Positions 9,499 to 18,483 are shown, counted from the first letter of the stretch. The stretch: DNA of 40,982 nucleotides from Saprospiraceae bacterium (GCA_020631135.1 JAHDHU010000021.1:1-40982), one strand, 5' to 3'. The notes: generated from the sequence alone by a model not told the origin. A program made the numbers and translations.

Positions 9499-10059
9499 AA
9501 GATATAATTTATCACTTTTATTATTGGCGATTTACGAGCACTTTTTGCGTATTTAAACTACTTTCGGATATAATCGAAAACTATCGTACATTTTTAGAGT
9601 ATAGGTAGTACCTAGACACTGAGCATTGACGATTTGAAAATTGACACAAATACAAAACAGCTCAAAAGCAAAATAAACTTTCTCATGATAAACAAAAGGG
9701 GTTATTGTACCGTAGTGTAGATTAGTACAGTTTTTGATTTTTTGATAATAAATAAGGGGAAGAAGTAATACAATTAAGGGGTTACATGCACTTATACAAA
9801 ATACATATTATAAAAAATCGTAATATGAAATTACAAGCATAATCTCTTTTAACCTAATTATCCTATAATCATATTACAAATTTTAACATATATAAAAATT
9901 TATCTTTATACTAGACCTTAAGGTAACTCGGACTACTTAGTGTTCGTAGCTCAGATAGTAAGGAGGCTTTACACTATTCAGTGAAATGTTTTCAGAAATG
10001 CTTTATTGAATGGATATAAATAATCGCGCATTGAATGTTACACTAATTTCATAAGGGGC

Positions 10060-10200
10060 AAAAAAAAAGTGGTTACTCTCCAGCAACCACTTGCAAATTA
10101 TAATCCCATGAACATATCCAAAAGTGAAATGCCTTTTATCTAGAGTTAAAGGCAATTAAAACTCATTTGTAAACCAAAATATATTTAAAACTCAATCTTT
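10060..10200 (-). ncRNA. Candidate small RNA unit 1, ending in a terminator
   Basis: On the minus strand this unit runs from about 10200 to a strong terminator with stem AAGTGGTT/AACCACTT (10085-10092 with 10067-10074) and nine T. Just before the stem lies the block ATATGTTCATGGGATTATAA (10117 down to 10098). It is shared perfectly with unit 2, and the preceding 60 bases are also similar. The 5' end is unknown and no promoter box was found. The shared block could instead be the end of a tiny ORF (MFMGL and stop). Confidence 0.45.
10098..10117 (-). repeat. Shared 20-base block, copy 1
   Basis: It reads ATATGTTCATGGGATTATAA on the minus strand. It is identical to 10278-10297 and lies 5 bases before a terminator stem. 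Confidence 0.85.
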
Positions 10201-10230
10201 CAATTAGTGGGGATTTAGTCTTTTTATAAA

Positions 10231-10380
10231 AAGGTTGTAAGAGGAGAAAAGCGTTCCAATTATCCTCTCCTCTTACGTTATAATCCCATGAACATATTTG
10301 AATTTTAATCGCCAATTCTTTTACTGGCTATTAAAGAATAAAATTCATACAACAAATATCAACATGAATCATAGCTGAGA
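10231..10380 (-). ncRNA. Candidate small RNA unit 2, ending in a terminator
   Basis: This second copy, 180 bases from unit 1, has the same 20-base block at 10297 down to 10278. Directly after it comes a ten-base-pair stem GTAAGAGGAG/CTCCTCTTAC (10267-10276 with 10237-10246) and then a short T run after four bases. Upstream of the block both units carry the pattern ATGA(G/A)TTTTA..CTTTAA about 50 bases away. The stem sequences differ completely between the two units, so the hairpin is kept as a structure while its bases change. Its boundaries are estimates. Confidence 0.45.
10278..10297 (-). repeat. Shared 20-base block, copy 2
   Basis: It is identical to copy 1 and exactly 180 bases away. 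It lies one base before its own terminator stem on the minus strand. Confidence 0.85.
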
Positions 10381-10505
10381 CAAAGACAAAAAAGAATAAT
10401 TGTTCTTTTTTATTTATTAATTTATGAGGCAAATAAACTAACAAGGTGCTGATTATCAGCTATTTAAACAACATCAATTGTTCTAAAAAACTGCTGAAAA
10501 TTAAA

Positions 10506-11615
10506 TTAAAAAGGGTCAGAAAATTCAGGATTTTGCATAAAATCTTCATCACTCAAGGTGAGTAGAAAGGCTTTTAGAGCTAATTTTTGTTGCTCATTTA
10601 GATCAATTGAGTCCAAAAAAGGGCTTTTTGTAGGAGAATAATGACCTCCTGAAGCATAATGCTCTATCACCTCTTCCAGAGTTTCGAATCTACCATCATG
10701 CATATAAGGAGCAGTATATTCAATATTTCGTAATGTTGGTATTCTAAATTTACCATTATCGCCTTTGATTCCTGATGTACCCCCAAATCCAAGATCCGCA
10801 AAATCTTCAAAGTCGTTGGCAAAATCTAGACCATTATTTTCGAAATCATTGCTGGTAAAAAGTGGTTGATCGTGACAATGAAAACACTGCGCATCAGGAA
10901 TTTCTGGATTCGTACCTTGATAATAATCGAAAAACATTTCGTAACCGAGAAGCTCTTCTGGAGAAAATGCATCTAATCCGAGTAGGGATCTATCAAATTT
11001 TGAACCTGTTGCACTAATTAAAGTTCGTTCGAACTGGGCCATGGCTTTGGCAGCCAGTTCTTTTGTAATTTCTGAACTGTTGGATATGCCGAAAGCCTTC
11101 CTAAACTTTTCCCTGTACAATTCACTATCCTGCAACCTCAAAATTACTTCAGGCCAAAGCGCGTGTAATTCGATAGGATCTTCGACTGGTAGCAACGCTT
11201 GTTCTTCTAAAGTCGCTACTCGCCCATCCCAAAATAATCCTCTATAGTTAAATCCAATATTAAGCAATGACATCGAACTGCGTTTGCCTTGAATCCCATC
11301 GATACCGGTACTTAAGGCTAAGTTATCAGTAAAACTACCTGATGGTAAATGACAAGATGAACAAGACATTGATAAATCATCAGACAAGATCGGATCATAA
11401 AAAAGATGACGTCCAAGATCAACTCCATCCACCGTTAAAAGATTATCTTGAGGTTGTTCTAGAAATGGAAACAACGGATTGCCAATTTCAAGCGGATAAC
11501 TTTGTGGCTCATAGGTGATATTACTTAAGTCAATATCAGTTTGGGAAGGGTTAGGATCTTTACATCCTCCGATCAAAATAAATAACAAAATAGAGAACAA
11601 CAAGTTATACTTCAT
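10506..11615 (-). CDS. Di-heme cytochrome c peroxidase / MauG-MbnH-like lipoprotein
   Basis: This 369-residue protein has a lipoprotein signal ending IGGC (Cys18) and two c-type heme motifs, CSSCH at 85-89 and CFHCH at 244-248. It also has the family signatures LFYDPILS before heme 1, GLFWDGR at about 127 and YTAPYMHDGRFETLEEVIEHY near 310. The family reduces hydrogen peroxide or, in MauG and MbnH, uses a high-valent heme state to oxidise a tryptophan in a partner protein. It should sit in the periplasm, anchored by lipid. The MbnP-like gene lies 36 bases upstream on the same strand, which favours the MbnH-like role over simple peroxide removal. Which axial ligands are used cannot be judged from sequence alone. 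Confidence 0.88.
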   Translation of the reverse strand: MKYNLLFSILLFILIGGCKDPNPSQTDIDLSNITYEPQSYPLEIGNPLFPFLEQPQDNLLTVDGVDLGRHLFYDPILSDDLSMSCSSCHLPSGSFTDNLALSTGIDGIQGKRSSMSLLNIGFNYRGLFWDGRVATLEEQALLPVEDPIELHALWPEVILRLQDSELYREKFRKAFGISNSSEITKELAAKAMAQFERTLISATGSKFDRSLLGLDAFSPEELLGYEMFFDYYQGTNPEIPDAQCFHCHDQPLFTSNDFENNGLDFANDFEDFADLGFGGTSGIKGDNGKFRIPTLRNIEYTAPYMHDGRFETLEEVIEHYASGGHYSPTKSPFLDSIDLNEQQKLALKAFLLTLSDEDFMQNPEFSDPF

Positions 11616-11651
11616 AGCATCATTTTAACAACAAAAAAAACTTCTTGTTTA

Positions 11652-12461
11652 TTATAAAGAAAAGGCATTTGTTGCGTTAGCTGACAACTTAGCTATAATT
11701 TCAGTTTCCGAGTCATTTAACACACTTATACCCTCGAACCACTTTTTTAAGTCAACTTCAACATTGATCCTCAAATCTGAACCCAAACTTGGCTCAAACA
11801 TACCTGTCAAAACTATATCAAATTGTTGATCTAAAACATTTAAAGTAGTGTTTACTTGGGACATTGTGTCCAACACTACATCTGTTTGAATACTCACAAA
11901 TTTATCACCAATGTATAAACTGTCTTGAAACTCTCTTAGTAAATAATCCTCACTGAAAAAATCAAAGTCCAATTGATCAAATCCCAAACCAAGCTTAAAA
12001 GTAAGTTGATCATAGGTTTTAAGCTCATCAAAACTCCCTATGGTATAACTTGTCCTTCCTAATCTTATCAATCTAATATCATCGACGATTGTTTGCACAA
12101 AACCATTTTCACTGATTTGAACGGAATCTAACAAGGCCATTTCTCCATCCATTCCTGTTAAGGATACTTCATTGATAAAATATTCGAATTGATTTAAGAA
12201 GTATGCCTGTCCAAAATCATCTAAAAGTGTATCCCCTGGGCTGACACTGAAGGTGTCAACACCTTGATAACGGTGCATAACTTGTAGTATCAAATTGGGA
12301 AGGGTGCAACACTCATCACAGGCATCATCTGCATGCACGTTGTAATTTGTAGCGATAGGATTGAGGCATCCTTCTTGAGGTTCATAGCATGATGTGTATA
12401 GAAACATCATAGATCCAAAAACCAAAATGAAACTGGCTATTTTAAGAATTTTCTCTTTCAT
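11652..12461 (-). CDS. MbnP-like lipoprotein, probable partner of the di-heme enzyme
   Basis: This 269-residue protein has a lipoprotein signal (lipidated Cys25). It then has a Cys-containing segment of the type common in Bacteroidota (GCLNPIATNYNVHADDACDECC) and a body resembling the MbnP family (LILQVMHRYQGVD ... FLNQFEYFINEVSLT). Known MbnP binds copper only after its MbnH partner turns a tryptophan into kynurenine. Here the whole protein has one Trp, W241 in LKKWFEGIS, an obvious candidate substrate. The gene overlaps the 3' end of the exonuclease gene by 20 bases and is followed after 36 bases by the di-heme enzyme. The family match rests on my memory of such proteins and on context. Confidence 0.68.
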   Translation of the reverse strand: MKEKILKIASFILVFGSMMFLYTSCYEPQEGCLNPIATNYNVHADDACDECCTLPNLILQVMHRYQGVDTFSVSPGDTLLDDFGQAYFLNQFEYFINEVSLTGMDGEMALLDSVQISENGFVQTIVDDIRLIRLGRTSYTIGSFDELKTYDQLTFKLGLGFDQLDFDFFSEDYLLREFQDSLYIGDKFVSIQTDVVLDTMSQVNTTLNVLDQQFDIVLTGMFEPSLGSDLRINVEVDLKKWFEGISVLNDSETEIIAKLSANATNAFSL

Positions 12462-13269
12462 AGTCTCTCAAAATCTTCTGAACAGCTTGTTTTACTTGCA
12501 CAGAAAAATCTTTTTCCAAAATCCAATGGTAATATTGTTTATCCTTGGCGAGTACAGGACCCACTGATTGTCCAATATACTTTCCAAAATTAAAAACGAT
12601 ATCACCCTCTGATGTGTACTTCAACCGATTGGTCGAATCAACAGATTTTTTGTCATGAGTAAATTCGTATAAAGCCGCCATATCGTTTTTGATAGGCTTT
12701 TCTATAATCTCACCATCTTTAGTTTCGTAATCCTCGTTTTCATATTTCTTTATCTGACCCTTCAATACATTGATGGTAGCCTTTACATCTGCCAATGCAT
12801 CATGGGCTCCTTCAAATTTTTCGCCGCAGTAATATTTATGTGCCGCCATCAAAGTTCTTGGCTCCATTTTATAGAAAATCGATTGGACGTCAATTATGCG
12901 ACGATTAGAAACATCAAAATGGATTCCAGCTCGGTTAAATTCTTCGAGTAACATTGGCACGTCGAATCTATTGAGATTATAACCCGACAGATCTGCTTCG
13001 CCAAAAAATTCCTCTAATTCTTTCGCCACTTGATTAAATAAAGGTTTGTTGGCAACATCCGCTGCAGAAATACCATGAATGGCAAAACTTTCTGGAGAAA
13101 TAAGTACCCCTGGATTGATGAGCATTTCTTTTTCAACTGGTTCGGATCCATCCTTCGCATATTTAATCATCGCAATTTGAATAATACGATCCTTCAAAAC
13201 ATTTAATCCAGTTGCCTCTAAATCAAAAAATACAATATCCTTGTCAAGATTAAATTTGATGTCTTCCAT
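12442..13269 (-). CDS. DEDDh 3'-5' exonuclease (DNA polymerase III epsilon-like)
   Basis: This 275-residue protein has the exonuclease motifs: I, VFFDLEATGL (Asp16, Glu18); II, YNLNRFDVPML near 100; and III, HDALADVKAT near 156, with the final His and Asp of the DEDDh set. Such enzymes remove nucleotides from 3' ends of DNA or RNA with two metal ions. The last 50 residues (FNFGKYIGQSV ... YYHWILEKDF) match the short domain often fused to ExoX-type exonucleases, so repair or a stand-alone nuclease role is more likely than the replicative proofreading subunit. Its stop overlaps the start of the MbnP-like gene, implying shared translation without implying shared function. Confidence 0.88.
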   Translation of the reverse strand: MEDIKFNLDKDIVFFDLEATGLNVLKDRIIQIAMIKYAKDGSEPVEKEMLINPGVLISPESFAIHGISAADVANKPLFNQVAKELEEFFGEADLSGYNLNRFDVPMLLEEFNRAGIHFDVSNRRIIDVQSIFYKMEPRTLMAAHKYYCGEKFEGAHDALADVKATINVLKGQIKKYENEDYETKDGEIIEKPIKNDMAALYEFTHDKKSVDSTNRLKYTSEGDIVFNFGKYIGQSVGPVLAKDKQYYHWILEKDFSVQVKQAVQKILRDYERENS

Positions 13270-13311
13270 ACCTTTCTATTTATACCATGAAGGTAGTTAT
13301 ATAAGTGAAGA

Positions 13312-14172
13312 TCACTTTAATTTATGATCTTCTACTTTTCCCAATCTTTGTTTGGATTCTCCATTTAGAGAAATCAAGTCAAAACTTACTTTCCCGAAAG
13401 GAGAAACACGCGTAATTACCAGGTTATCATTTTTATTACCACCCATTCCACTTGCTATGAAAGTATTTTTGCCTTTCTTATGGTAAACGATTTCGTCTCC
13501 TGTTGCAAACGCTCCGACATCACCAGCGAAGTAATAAATATCCTTTCCAGAACCCGAAAGTAACGGCTCTACTATATTCCAAAAATTTACTTCCTCTGCC
13601 CTGCCTTCTAATGAATTAAGTTTCAGTTTTGAAAATTCATTAGTTGGCGTCCACCAAATTAATTGATGACTAAACACAAAAATGTTTTTTGTTTTATTTG
13701 GCATGTCTTCAATTGCCTTTCTAAAATATTGCAATTGGGCACCATCAATATTCCATCCATTTTGATTTGGATCCAAAACTAAAAACAGATTATTTCGATG
13801 ATAGAAAGAATAGTACGTTTCTTCATACCTCGAGCGATATAAATTTAAATCAGTTAAATCATGATTGCCCGGAGCAAAATAACTGAAGCATTTTATGGAT
13901 CTCAAGACCGAATCTACTTGGTCCCAATTTTTCGTACTGCTCTCATATACAATGTCGCCAGTCAAGATTCCAAATTCCAAGTCATCAATTCCGTTTAAAA
14001 ATGGTATTGCATTTTCAAAAGGTGGATGCAATCCCTTATTATTAACACCTGGCGATCCATAGGTATGACCGGCAACGAAGAATGAAAATTCTTTATTTGA
14101 AACTGTTTGCTTGTCCACACATGCAGATACAATTAATAAGAAGCCAATCAAAGTTTGTCTAAGCCAAGGCAT
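13312..14172 (-). CDS. Metallophosphoesterase-like lipoprotein
   Basis: This 286-residue protein has a short lipoprotein signal (LLIVSAC, Cys18) and a calcineurin-like phosphoesterase pattern: FFVAGHTYG at 31-39, GILTGDIVYE at about 68-77, YFAPGNHDLTD at about 98-108, VFSHQLIWW near 167 and YYFAGDVGAFATGD near 216. The GD, GNHD and H elements fit the metal site. The first motif lacks the usual Asp (A-G-H instead of D-x-H) and the last has GDVG instead of GHxH. It may be a divergent or specialised enzyme acting in the periplasm. It sits 42 bases upstream of the exonuclease gene and 44 bases downstream of the giant LRR protein, all on one strand. Confidence 0.72.
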   Translation of the reverse strand: MPWLRQTLIGFLLIVSACVDKQTVSNKEFSFFVAGHTYGSPGVNNKGLHPPFENAIPFLNGIDDLEFGILTGDIVYESSTKNWDQVDSVLRSIKCFSYFAPGNHDLTDLNLYRSRYEETYYSFYHRNNLFLVLDPNQNGWNIDGAQLQYFRKAIEDMPNKTKNIFVFSHQLIWWTPTNEFSKLKLNSLEGRAEEVNFWNIVEPLLSGSGKDIYYFAGDVGAFATGDEIVYHKKGKNTFIASGMGGNKNDNLVITRVSPFGKVSFDLISLNGESKQRLGKVEDHKLK

Positions 14173-14216
14173 TAAATTTGTTTAATGTACACCATTCGGT
14201 GAATGCAATGAGCTGT

Positions 14217-17200
14217 TTATTCTTTTTGAACCAAAACCCTTTTGACAAAGACCTGCTCATCAATTTTAATTCTAATCAAGTAAACGCCATCTTTAAAATT
14301 AGTCAGATCTAAACCATATTCTTCTTTCCGCAAATCGGTACGACTTAACAACAGTCTTCCATCGATGCCGTAGAACTGAAGCATTTCTAATTCTTGACTA
14401 GATTTGATGCTCAGATAAGTTTTTGCTGGATTGGGTAAGATACTCAAGGAAAAATCTTCCATTTCGATGACATGATTTATTGAATCCATCCCATCACAAT
14501 TTTCATCAATGCCATTGTTTACAATTTCTTCAATATCAGGATTGATCATGGCATCATTATCATTACAGTCACCACCAACATTAATAAAATTTATGGGTTG
14601 CATACAATCTTCAACCGTCATGTCTTCATCTCCAAATCCATCACCATCAAGATCAGGATAATAAGTCTCAGTCGGAAGATCTTCATCGACAGATTCATCA
14701 CAATCATTATCCAAGCCATCACAAATTTCAGGGGCACCGTTATAAATCAATGGATGGGCATCATTGCAATCTTCAATGATTACGAAACCGTCACCATCTA
14801 GATCATCATCCAAAGTTTCGGGATTACAATCGTCGTCTAAACCATTATAAGGAACCTCAGTCATGGCCGGATTAACCATTGCATTTGAATCATTACAATC
14901 CTCATCCACACTGTAACCATCTTCATCTTCATCTAAATCACCTGTACATGGCATGCAGATTGAACCATCACAAAGCAAGATTACTTGCATATCGTTTATG
15001 GTGGTGGATAATCCATCGTCACAAGGCTCTGTCACCGTATCTCCTTCTTGACAATTGGTTGGTTGACCAGCACAAGGAATACAAAGGTCTCCAAAACATT
15101 CTGATAAAAACTCAATATCGTTTATCGTACAAGGGTCACCATCATCACAGGGATTCTCGATAAGCTGATCCAAATCACAAGGTATATCTGTCCCGGTACA
15201 AGGCTCACAAATCACCATTGTACAAACAAACCTCACTAAACTATCATTGATTGTGCAAGAAGAACCATCATCACATGCGAGAGTTTCTTTCGTATTTGGT
15301 GTTATAAAAGGATCTGTATCATCACAATCATCACCATTGGTGACATAACCCATGGGTTGTTGACAATCATTTATCAAGGTAGCTGGATCTCCAAAACCAT
15401 CCCCATCATTATCTGCGTAAAAATCACTGGCAGCATCAACGCCATCACAATTTTGATCTATATTGTCTCCACATATTTCGACCGCCAAAGGATTGATAGT
15501 AGGATCATTGTCATTGCAATCGTCAAAGAACCCAAATCCATCACTATCGAGATCATCATCCAAAGTACTTGGATCACAATCATCATCCAATCCGTTATAG
15601 ACAATCTCGATCTGATCCGGATTAATGTTGGGATTGCCATCATTACAATCTTCCAATGTAGAATAACCATCACCATCCTCATCCTGAACGATTATTGTGC
15701 TCGCTAAATTTGTAATTATAGGAAAATTAAAATCAAAGTAAATAGCTGCTCGATTACTTAAAGTATCACCCGCTTGGACGTTGTCATTAGCAGCTACCTC
15801 AAAGGCCACATATCCATCATTGATTTCGTCCTCAAATGGCAGATCAATATTTTCGAATACAAATTCGACTACATTACCATAAGTCAACATTTCCATCGGG
15901 TGCGAAGCATCAATTATACGAATGGAAGAAACATCAAAAGCATCAGAAAATGTATCCTTAATAGTAACATTAATTGCTTCTGCAGTACCTGTGTTTTCAA
16001 ATCTTATTAAATAGTTTAATTTATGAAAAAGAGAATCATCTAGTACATAGTGCCCTTGAAGACAGGTTTTGTCATTTGGATCAAATGCGTTGACTACGTC
16101 CTGCCGAATCCCTGTGTCATTATTTTGAATGTAGCAATCTCCGATTCTGGGATTGACAGCAGCACTATAACTCAGAAGATCTCCACCATTTAGGGCAGGA
16201 TTATCCATGGGAGAATTTAATTGAAAAGTCAAATCAAAAGATCTTTCACTAAAAGGCAAAAGGTCCTCAAAATCTAAGATTAATGAATCCCCTACCATCT
16301 GCCATGGTTCATTGGCAAATAAAAATTGAGACTCTTCATTTTGGCTGTGAACCATCACATTTCCAGATGCAGAAATATTTCCATTGTTGCCAATTAGGAC
16401 ACGATAATCACATGTAAAGCCAGGTCTAGCAGGTTCTAATGGAATAAAATGAATGTACAGATCAAACTTTTTAAGGTCTGTGGACCTTAAACAAAAATTG
16501 CTTCTAATGGTGTCTGACTTCGATTCCACACTGATGAATCTAGATAATGGTTCAGATTCAAATAATTCCGGATTTTCTAGAAGTGGCCTTATATTATAAT
16601 TGCCCAAAGGCAAATAAAAACTTTGAACATTATTACTCGAGACAGCTGAAACAATATTGAACTCATTGGATTCAATTGAATAAGTCATTTCATTAAAAAC
16701 AATATTTGGATTGTCAAAATCACATTCATTTTCTGACCAAATGGTGTTTACTTCGACTCTACCGTAAGCTAAACCATAAAGAAAATTACACAAGGCATTA
16801 AAATGCACATTAGTCAAGTCGTATCCATTATCTTCTAATTCGTTGTTAATTTTAAAAAAATCACTTTCATCGGCACAAATAAAATGATAAGGATTACTCT
16901 TATCCGTATGGGATAAATTCAAATAATATTCATCGCTACCATTTTGAATATTTAGATAGGTAATGGAATTTCTCAAGCAACTTAAATTCCGAAATTGACT
17001 ATTTGCTGATAAGTCCAAAGCTTCTAAATCATTATCATGACAGTTCAATGTTTCCAGGCTTCTGCAAGTACCCAAATCAAGCTCTTCGAGCAAATTTAAC
17101 TGACAATCAATTCTTTTAAGGACAACACAATTCATCAATTCTAGCTTTTCCAATTCATTTTCACTTATCCAAAGCGCAGCTAGCTTTAAATGATTTTCAA

Positions 17201-18440
17201 TTACAAGTGTATCGATTTGATTAAAAGTCAATTCCAAGTTTTCAAGGTTAGGACATTGGGCTATGTCTATTTCTGAAAGATGGTTATCTCTTAAATTAAG
17301 AGATTTTAAATTTTCATTGTCTAATGTGATAGAATGAAGATTGGGCCTTATGAATAAATTTCGAAGCGAATCCAATCCTGATACATCTAATGAATCTATA
17401 TTTCCAAATAGAGAAATTGTATCAAGTAATAAATTGTTGGTCAGATCTAAGGATGGAACCTTTACATCCAAATAAAGACTTTCTAAAGCTTCATTGGTAC
17501 TTAAATCAAAAGTGATCATTGAATGAGCATTACATCTTAAACTTTTAAGATTTGTTAATCCAGTAATATCAAAAGACTCAATAAAATTCCCCCCTAATTC
17601 AAGTTCAATTAGCTCAGCCAAATAAGTTAAATCAATATGCGGATCTTTTATTGAACTGCAATCCAAAATCGCCAACTTATTAAGACCCATTAGATTAAAA
17701 TCATTGGTTTGATTAGATGAACAATCCAGTTCAACCAGATTTACCAAGTGATTAATATTGAAAGAAGACAAAGAATTAGAACTAATATCAAGTTTAACCA
17801 AAGCATCTAATTGACCAAGGTCTAAAAGATCCAACTGATTGGAGGCACATCTAAATTCTTTAAGCTTAGGACAGTTGTTTACAAATAGCGCTGAATGGTT
17901 ATTTCTAGACAAATCAAGAAATTCTAAATCATCGAAACCTGAGATGGTCATGGAATCCAACATCGCAAAATTTCCGCCAAATATTCCTTCATAGATATTG
18001 AGATATACCAATTTCGAATTTTGACTGAGATCTATGGTATCCAGCCGATTGTACCTCAAACTTAAATGCTCCAATTGTCCAAAATTTGTAAAATCGAAGG
18101 CACTCAAGAAACAATAATCAAGAATCAACTTCTTAAGATTTACCAAAGTAGAAAGATCGGCATCAGAAATAGAATGATCCTTAACAATTAAGGTTTGCAG
18201 GTTTATGAATTCTTGTATCCCTTCAAAATCATCAACAAGAAAGGAAGAATTTACATTTAAAGAGTCTAGAGCCAAAGCCTCACTTTGTTGGATCTGGCCA
18301 TCTCCATTCAAATCAATTCCCTCTGCTATTAGCGCTTCTAAAAATTCTGAATCAGGAATATTTACTATTTGCGCTTCTAATCTAAAACAGAGTATAGATA
18401 ATATTGAAATCAAGAACCTAAGCCTCATAAGGTTGTGCAT
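14217..18440 (-). CDS. Giant secreted protein: LRR, DUF7619-like, MopE repeats, T9SS type A signal
   Basis: This 1407-residue protein has a signal peptide, an EF-hand-like loop (DLNGDGQIQQSEA, about 43-55) and leucine-rich repeats of about 21 residues from about 75 to 495. A conserved Bacteroidota domain follows at about 780-905 (AFDPNDKTCLQG ... RAAIYFDFNFPI). Asp-rich MopE-type metal-binding repeats (DGDGYS..EDCND, YNGLDDDCDP) start at about 915. Three Cys repeats of the CDDG..C.INDs type interrupt them at about 1060-1180. It ends with a type A sorting domain (SLSILPNPAKTYLSI) from about 1330. It should be exported through the T9SS and fixed to the cell surface or released, and it probably binds calcium. 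The start at 18440 is supported by an unusually good Shine-Dalgarno site. Confidence 0.9.
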   Translation of the reverse strand: MHNLMRLRFLISILSILCFRLEAQIVNIPDSEFLEALIAEGIDLNGDGQIQQSEALALDSLNVNSSFLVDDFEGIQEFINLQTLIVKDHSISDADLSTLVNLKKLILDYCFLSAFDFTNFGQLEHLSLRYNRLDTIDLSQNSKLVYLNIYEGIFGGNFAMLDSMTISGFDDLEFLDLSRNNHSALFVNNCPKLKEFRCASNQLDLLDLGQLDALVKLDISSNSLSSFNINHLVNLVELDCSSNQTNDFNLMGLNKLAILDCSSIKDPHIDLTYLAELIELELGGNFIESFDITGLTNLKSLRCNAHSMITFDLSTNEALESLYLDVKVPSLDLTNNLLLDTISLFGNIDSLDVSGLDSLRNLFIRPNLHSITLDNENLKSLNLRDNHLSEIDIAQCPNLENLELTFNQIDTLVIENHLKLAALWISENELEKLELMNCVVLKRIDCQLNLLEELDLGTCRSLETLNCHDNDLEALDLSANSQFRNLSCLRNSITYLNIQNGSDEYYLNLSHTDKSNPYHFICADESDFFKINNELEDNGYDLTNVHFNALCNFLYGLAYGRVEVNTIWSENECDFDNPNIVFNEMTYSIESNEFNIVSAVSSNNVQSFYLPLGNYNIRPLLENPELFESEPLSRFISVESKSDTIRSNFCLRSTDLKKFDLYIHFIPLEPARPGFTCDYRVLIGNNGNISASGNVMVHSQNEESQFLFANEPWQMVGDSLILDFEDLLPFSERSFDLTFQLNSPMDNPALNGGDLLSYSAAVNPRIGDCYIQNNDTGIRQDVVNAFDPNDKTCLQGHYVLDDSLFHKLNYLIRFENTGTAEAINVTIKDTFSDAFDVSSIRIIDASHPMEMLTYGNVVEFVFENIDLPFEDEINDGYVAFEVAANDNVQAGDTLSNRAAIYFDFNFPIITNLASTIIVQDEDGDGYSTLEDCNDGNPNINPDQIEIVYNGLDDDCDPSTLDDDLDSDGFGFFDDCNDNDPTINPLAVEICGDNIDQNCDGVDAASDFYADNDGDGFGDPATLINDCQQPMGYVTNGDDCDDTDPFITPNTKETLACDDGSSCTINDSLVRFVCTMVICEPCTGTDIPCDLDQLIENPCDDGDPCTINDIEFLSECFGDLCIPCAGQPTNCQEGDTVTEPCDDGLSTTINDMQVILLCDGSICMPCTGDLDEDEDGYSVDEDCNDSNAMVNPAMTEVPYNGLDDDCNPETLDDDLDGDGFVIIEDCNDAHPLIYNGAPEICDGLDNDCDESVDEDLPTETYYPDLDGDGFGDEDMTVEDCMQPINFINVGGDCNDNDAMINPDIEEIVNNGIDENCDGMDSINHVIEMEDFSLSILPNPAKTYLSIKSSQELEMLQFYGIDGRLLLSRTDLRKEEYGLDLTNFKDGVYLIRIKIDEQVFVKRVLVQKE

Positions 18441-18445
18441 ATTTA

Positions 18446-18452
18446 CCTCCTT
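18446..18452 (-). promoter_or_regulatory. Strong Shine-Dalgarno site (AAGGAGG) of the giant LRR protein gene
   Basis: On the minus strand AAGGAGG is followed by five bases (TAAAT) and then the ATG at 18440. It decides between two in-frame starts four codons apart. It stands out because the other genes in the window show only A-rich leaders. Confidence 0.7.
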
Positions 18453-18483
18453 AAGATAAAAAATAGCTCACACTCCCAGCCTC

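Larger units (their letters stand above)
9448..10505. other. 1.06-kb region without a recognisable protein gene
   Basis: No convincing coding frame is present. The region holds three hairpins oriented as minus-strand terminators (9461-9498, 10060-10092, 10231-10276). Two of them close related RNA-like units that share a perfect 20-base block. The centre, about 9600-10050, is AT-rich and shows nothing I can identify. A short stretch near 9945-9965 (GTTCGTAGCTCAGATAGT) looks like part of a tRNA but has no complete cloverleaf. Confidence 0.7.

Noticed and set aside
9940-10010. tRNA-like stretch GTTCGTAGCTCAGATAGT
   Set aside because: It resembles a D-arm or T-arm fragment, but no acceptor stem, anticodon arm and T-arm can be folded together around it.
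14598-16010. Several plus-strand open frames opposite the giant LRR/MopE gene
   Set aside because: They are low-complexity mirror frames of Asp-rich repeats, with Ile/Thr-rich or His-rich products and no domain.
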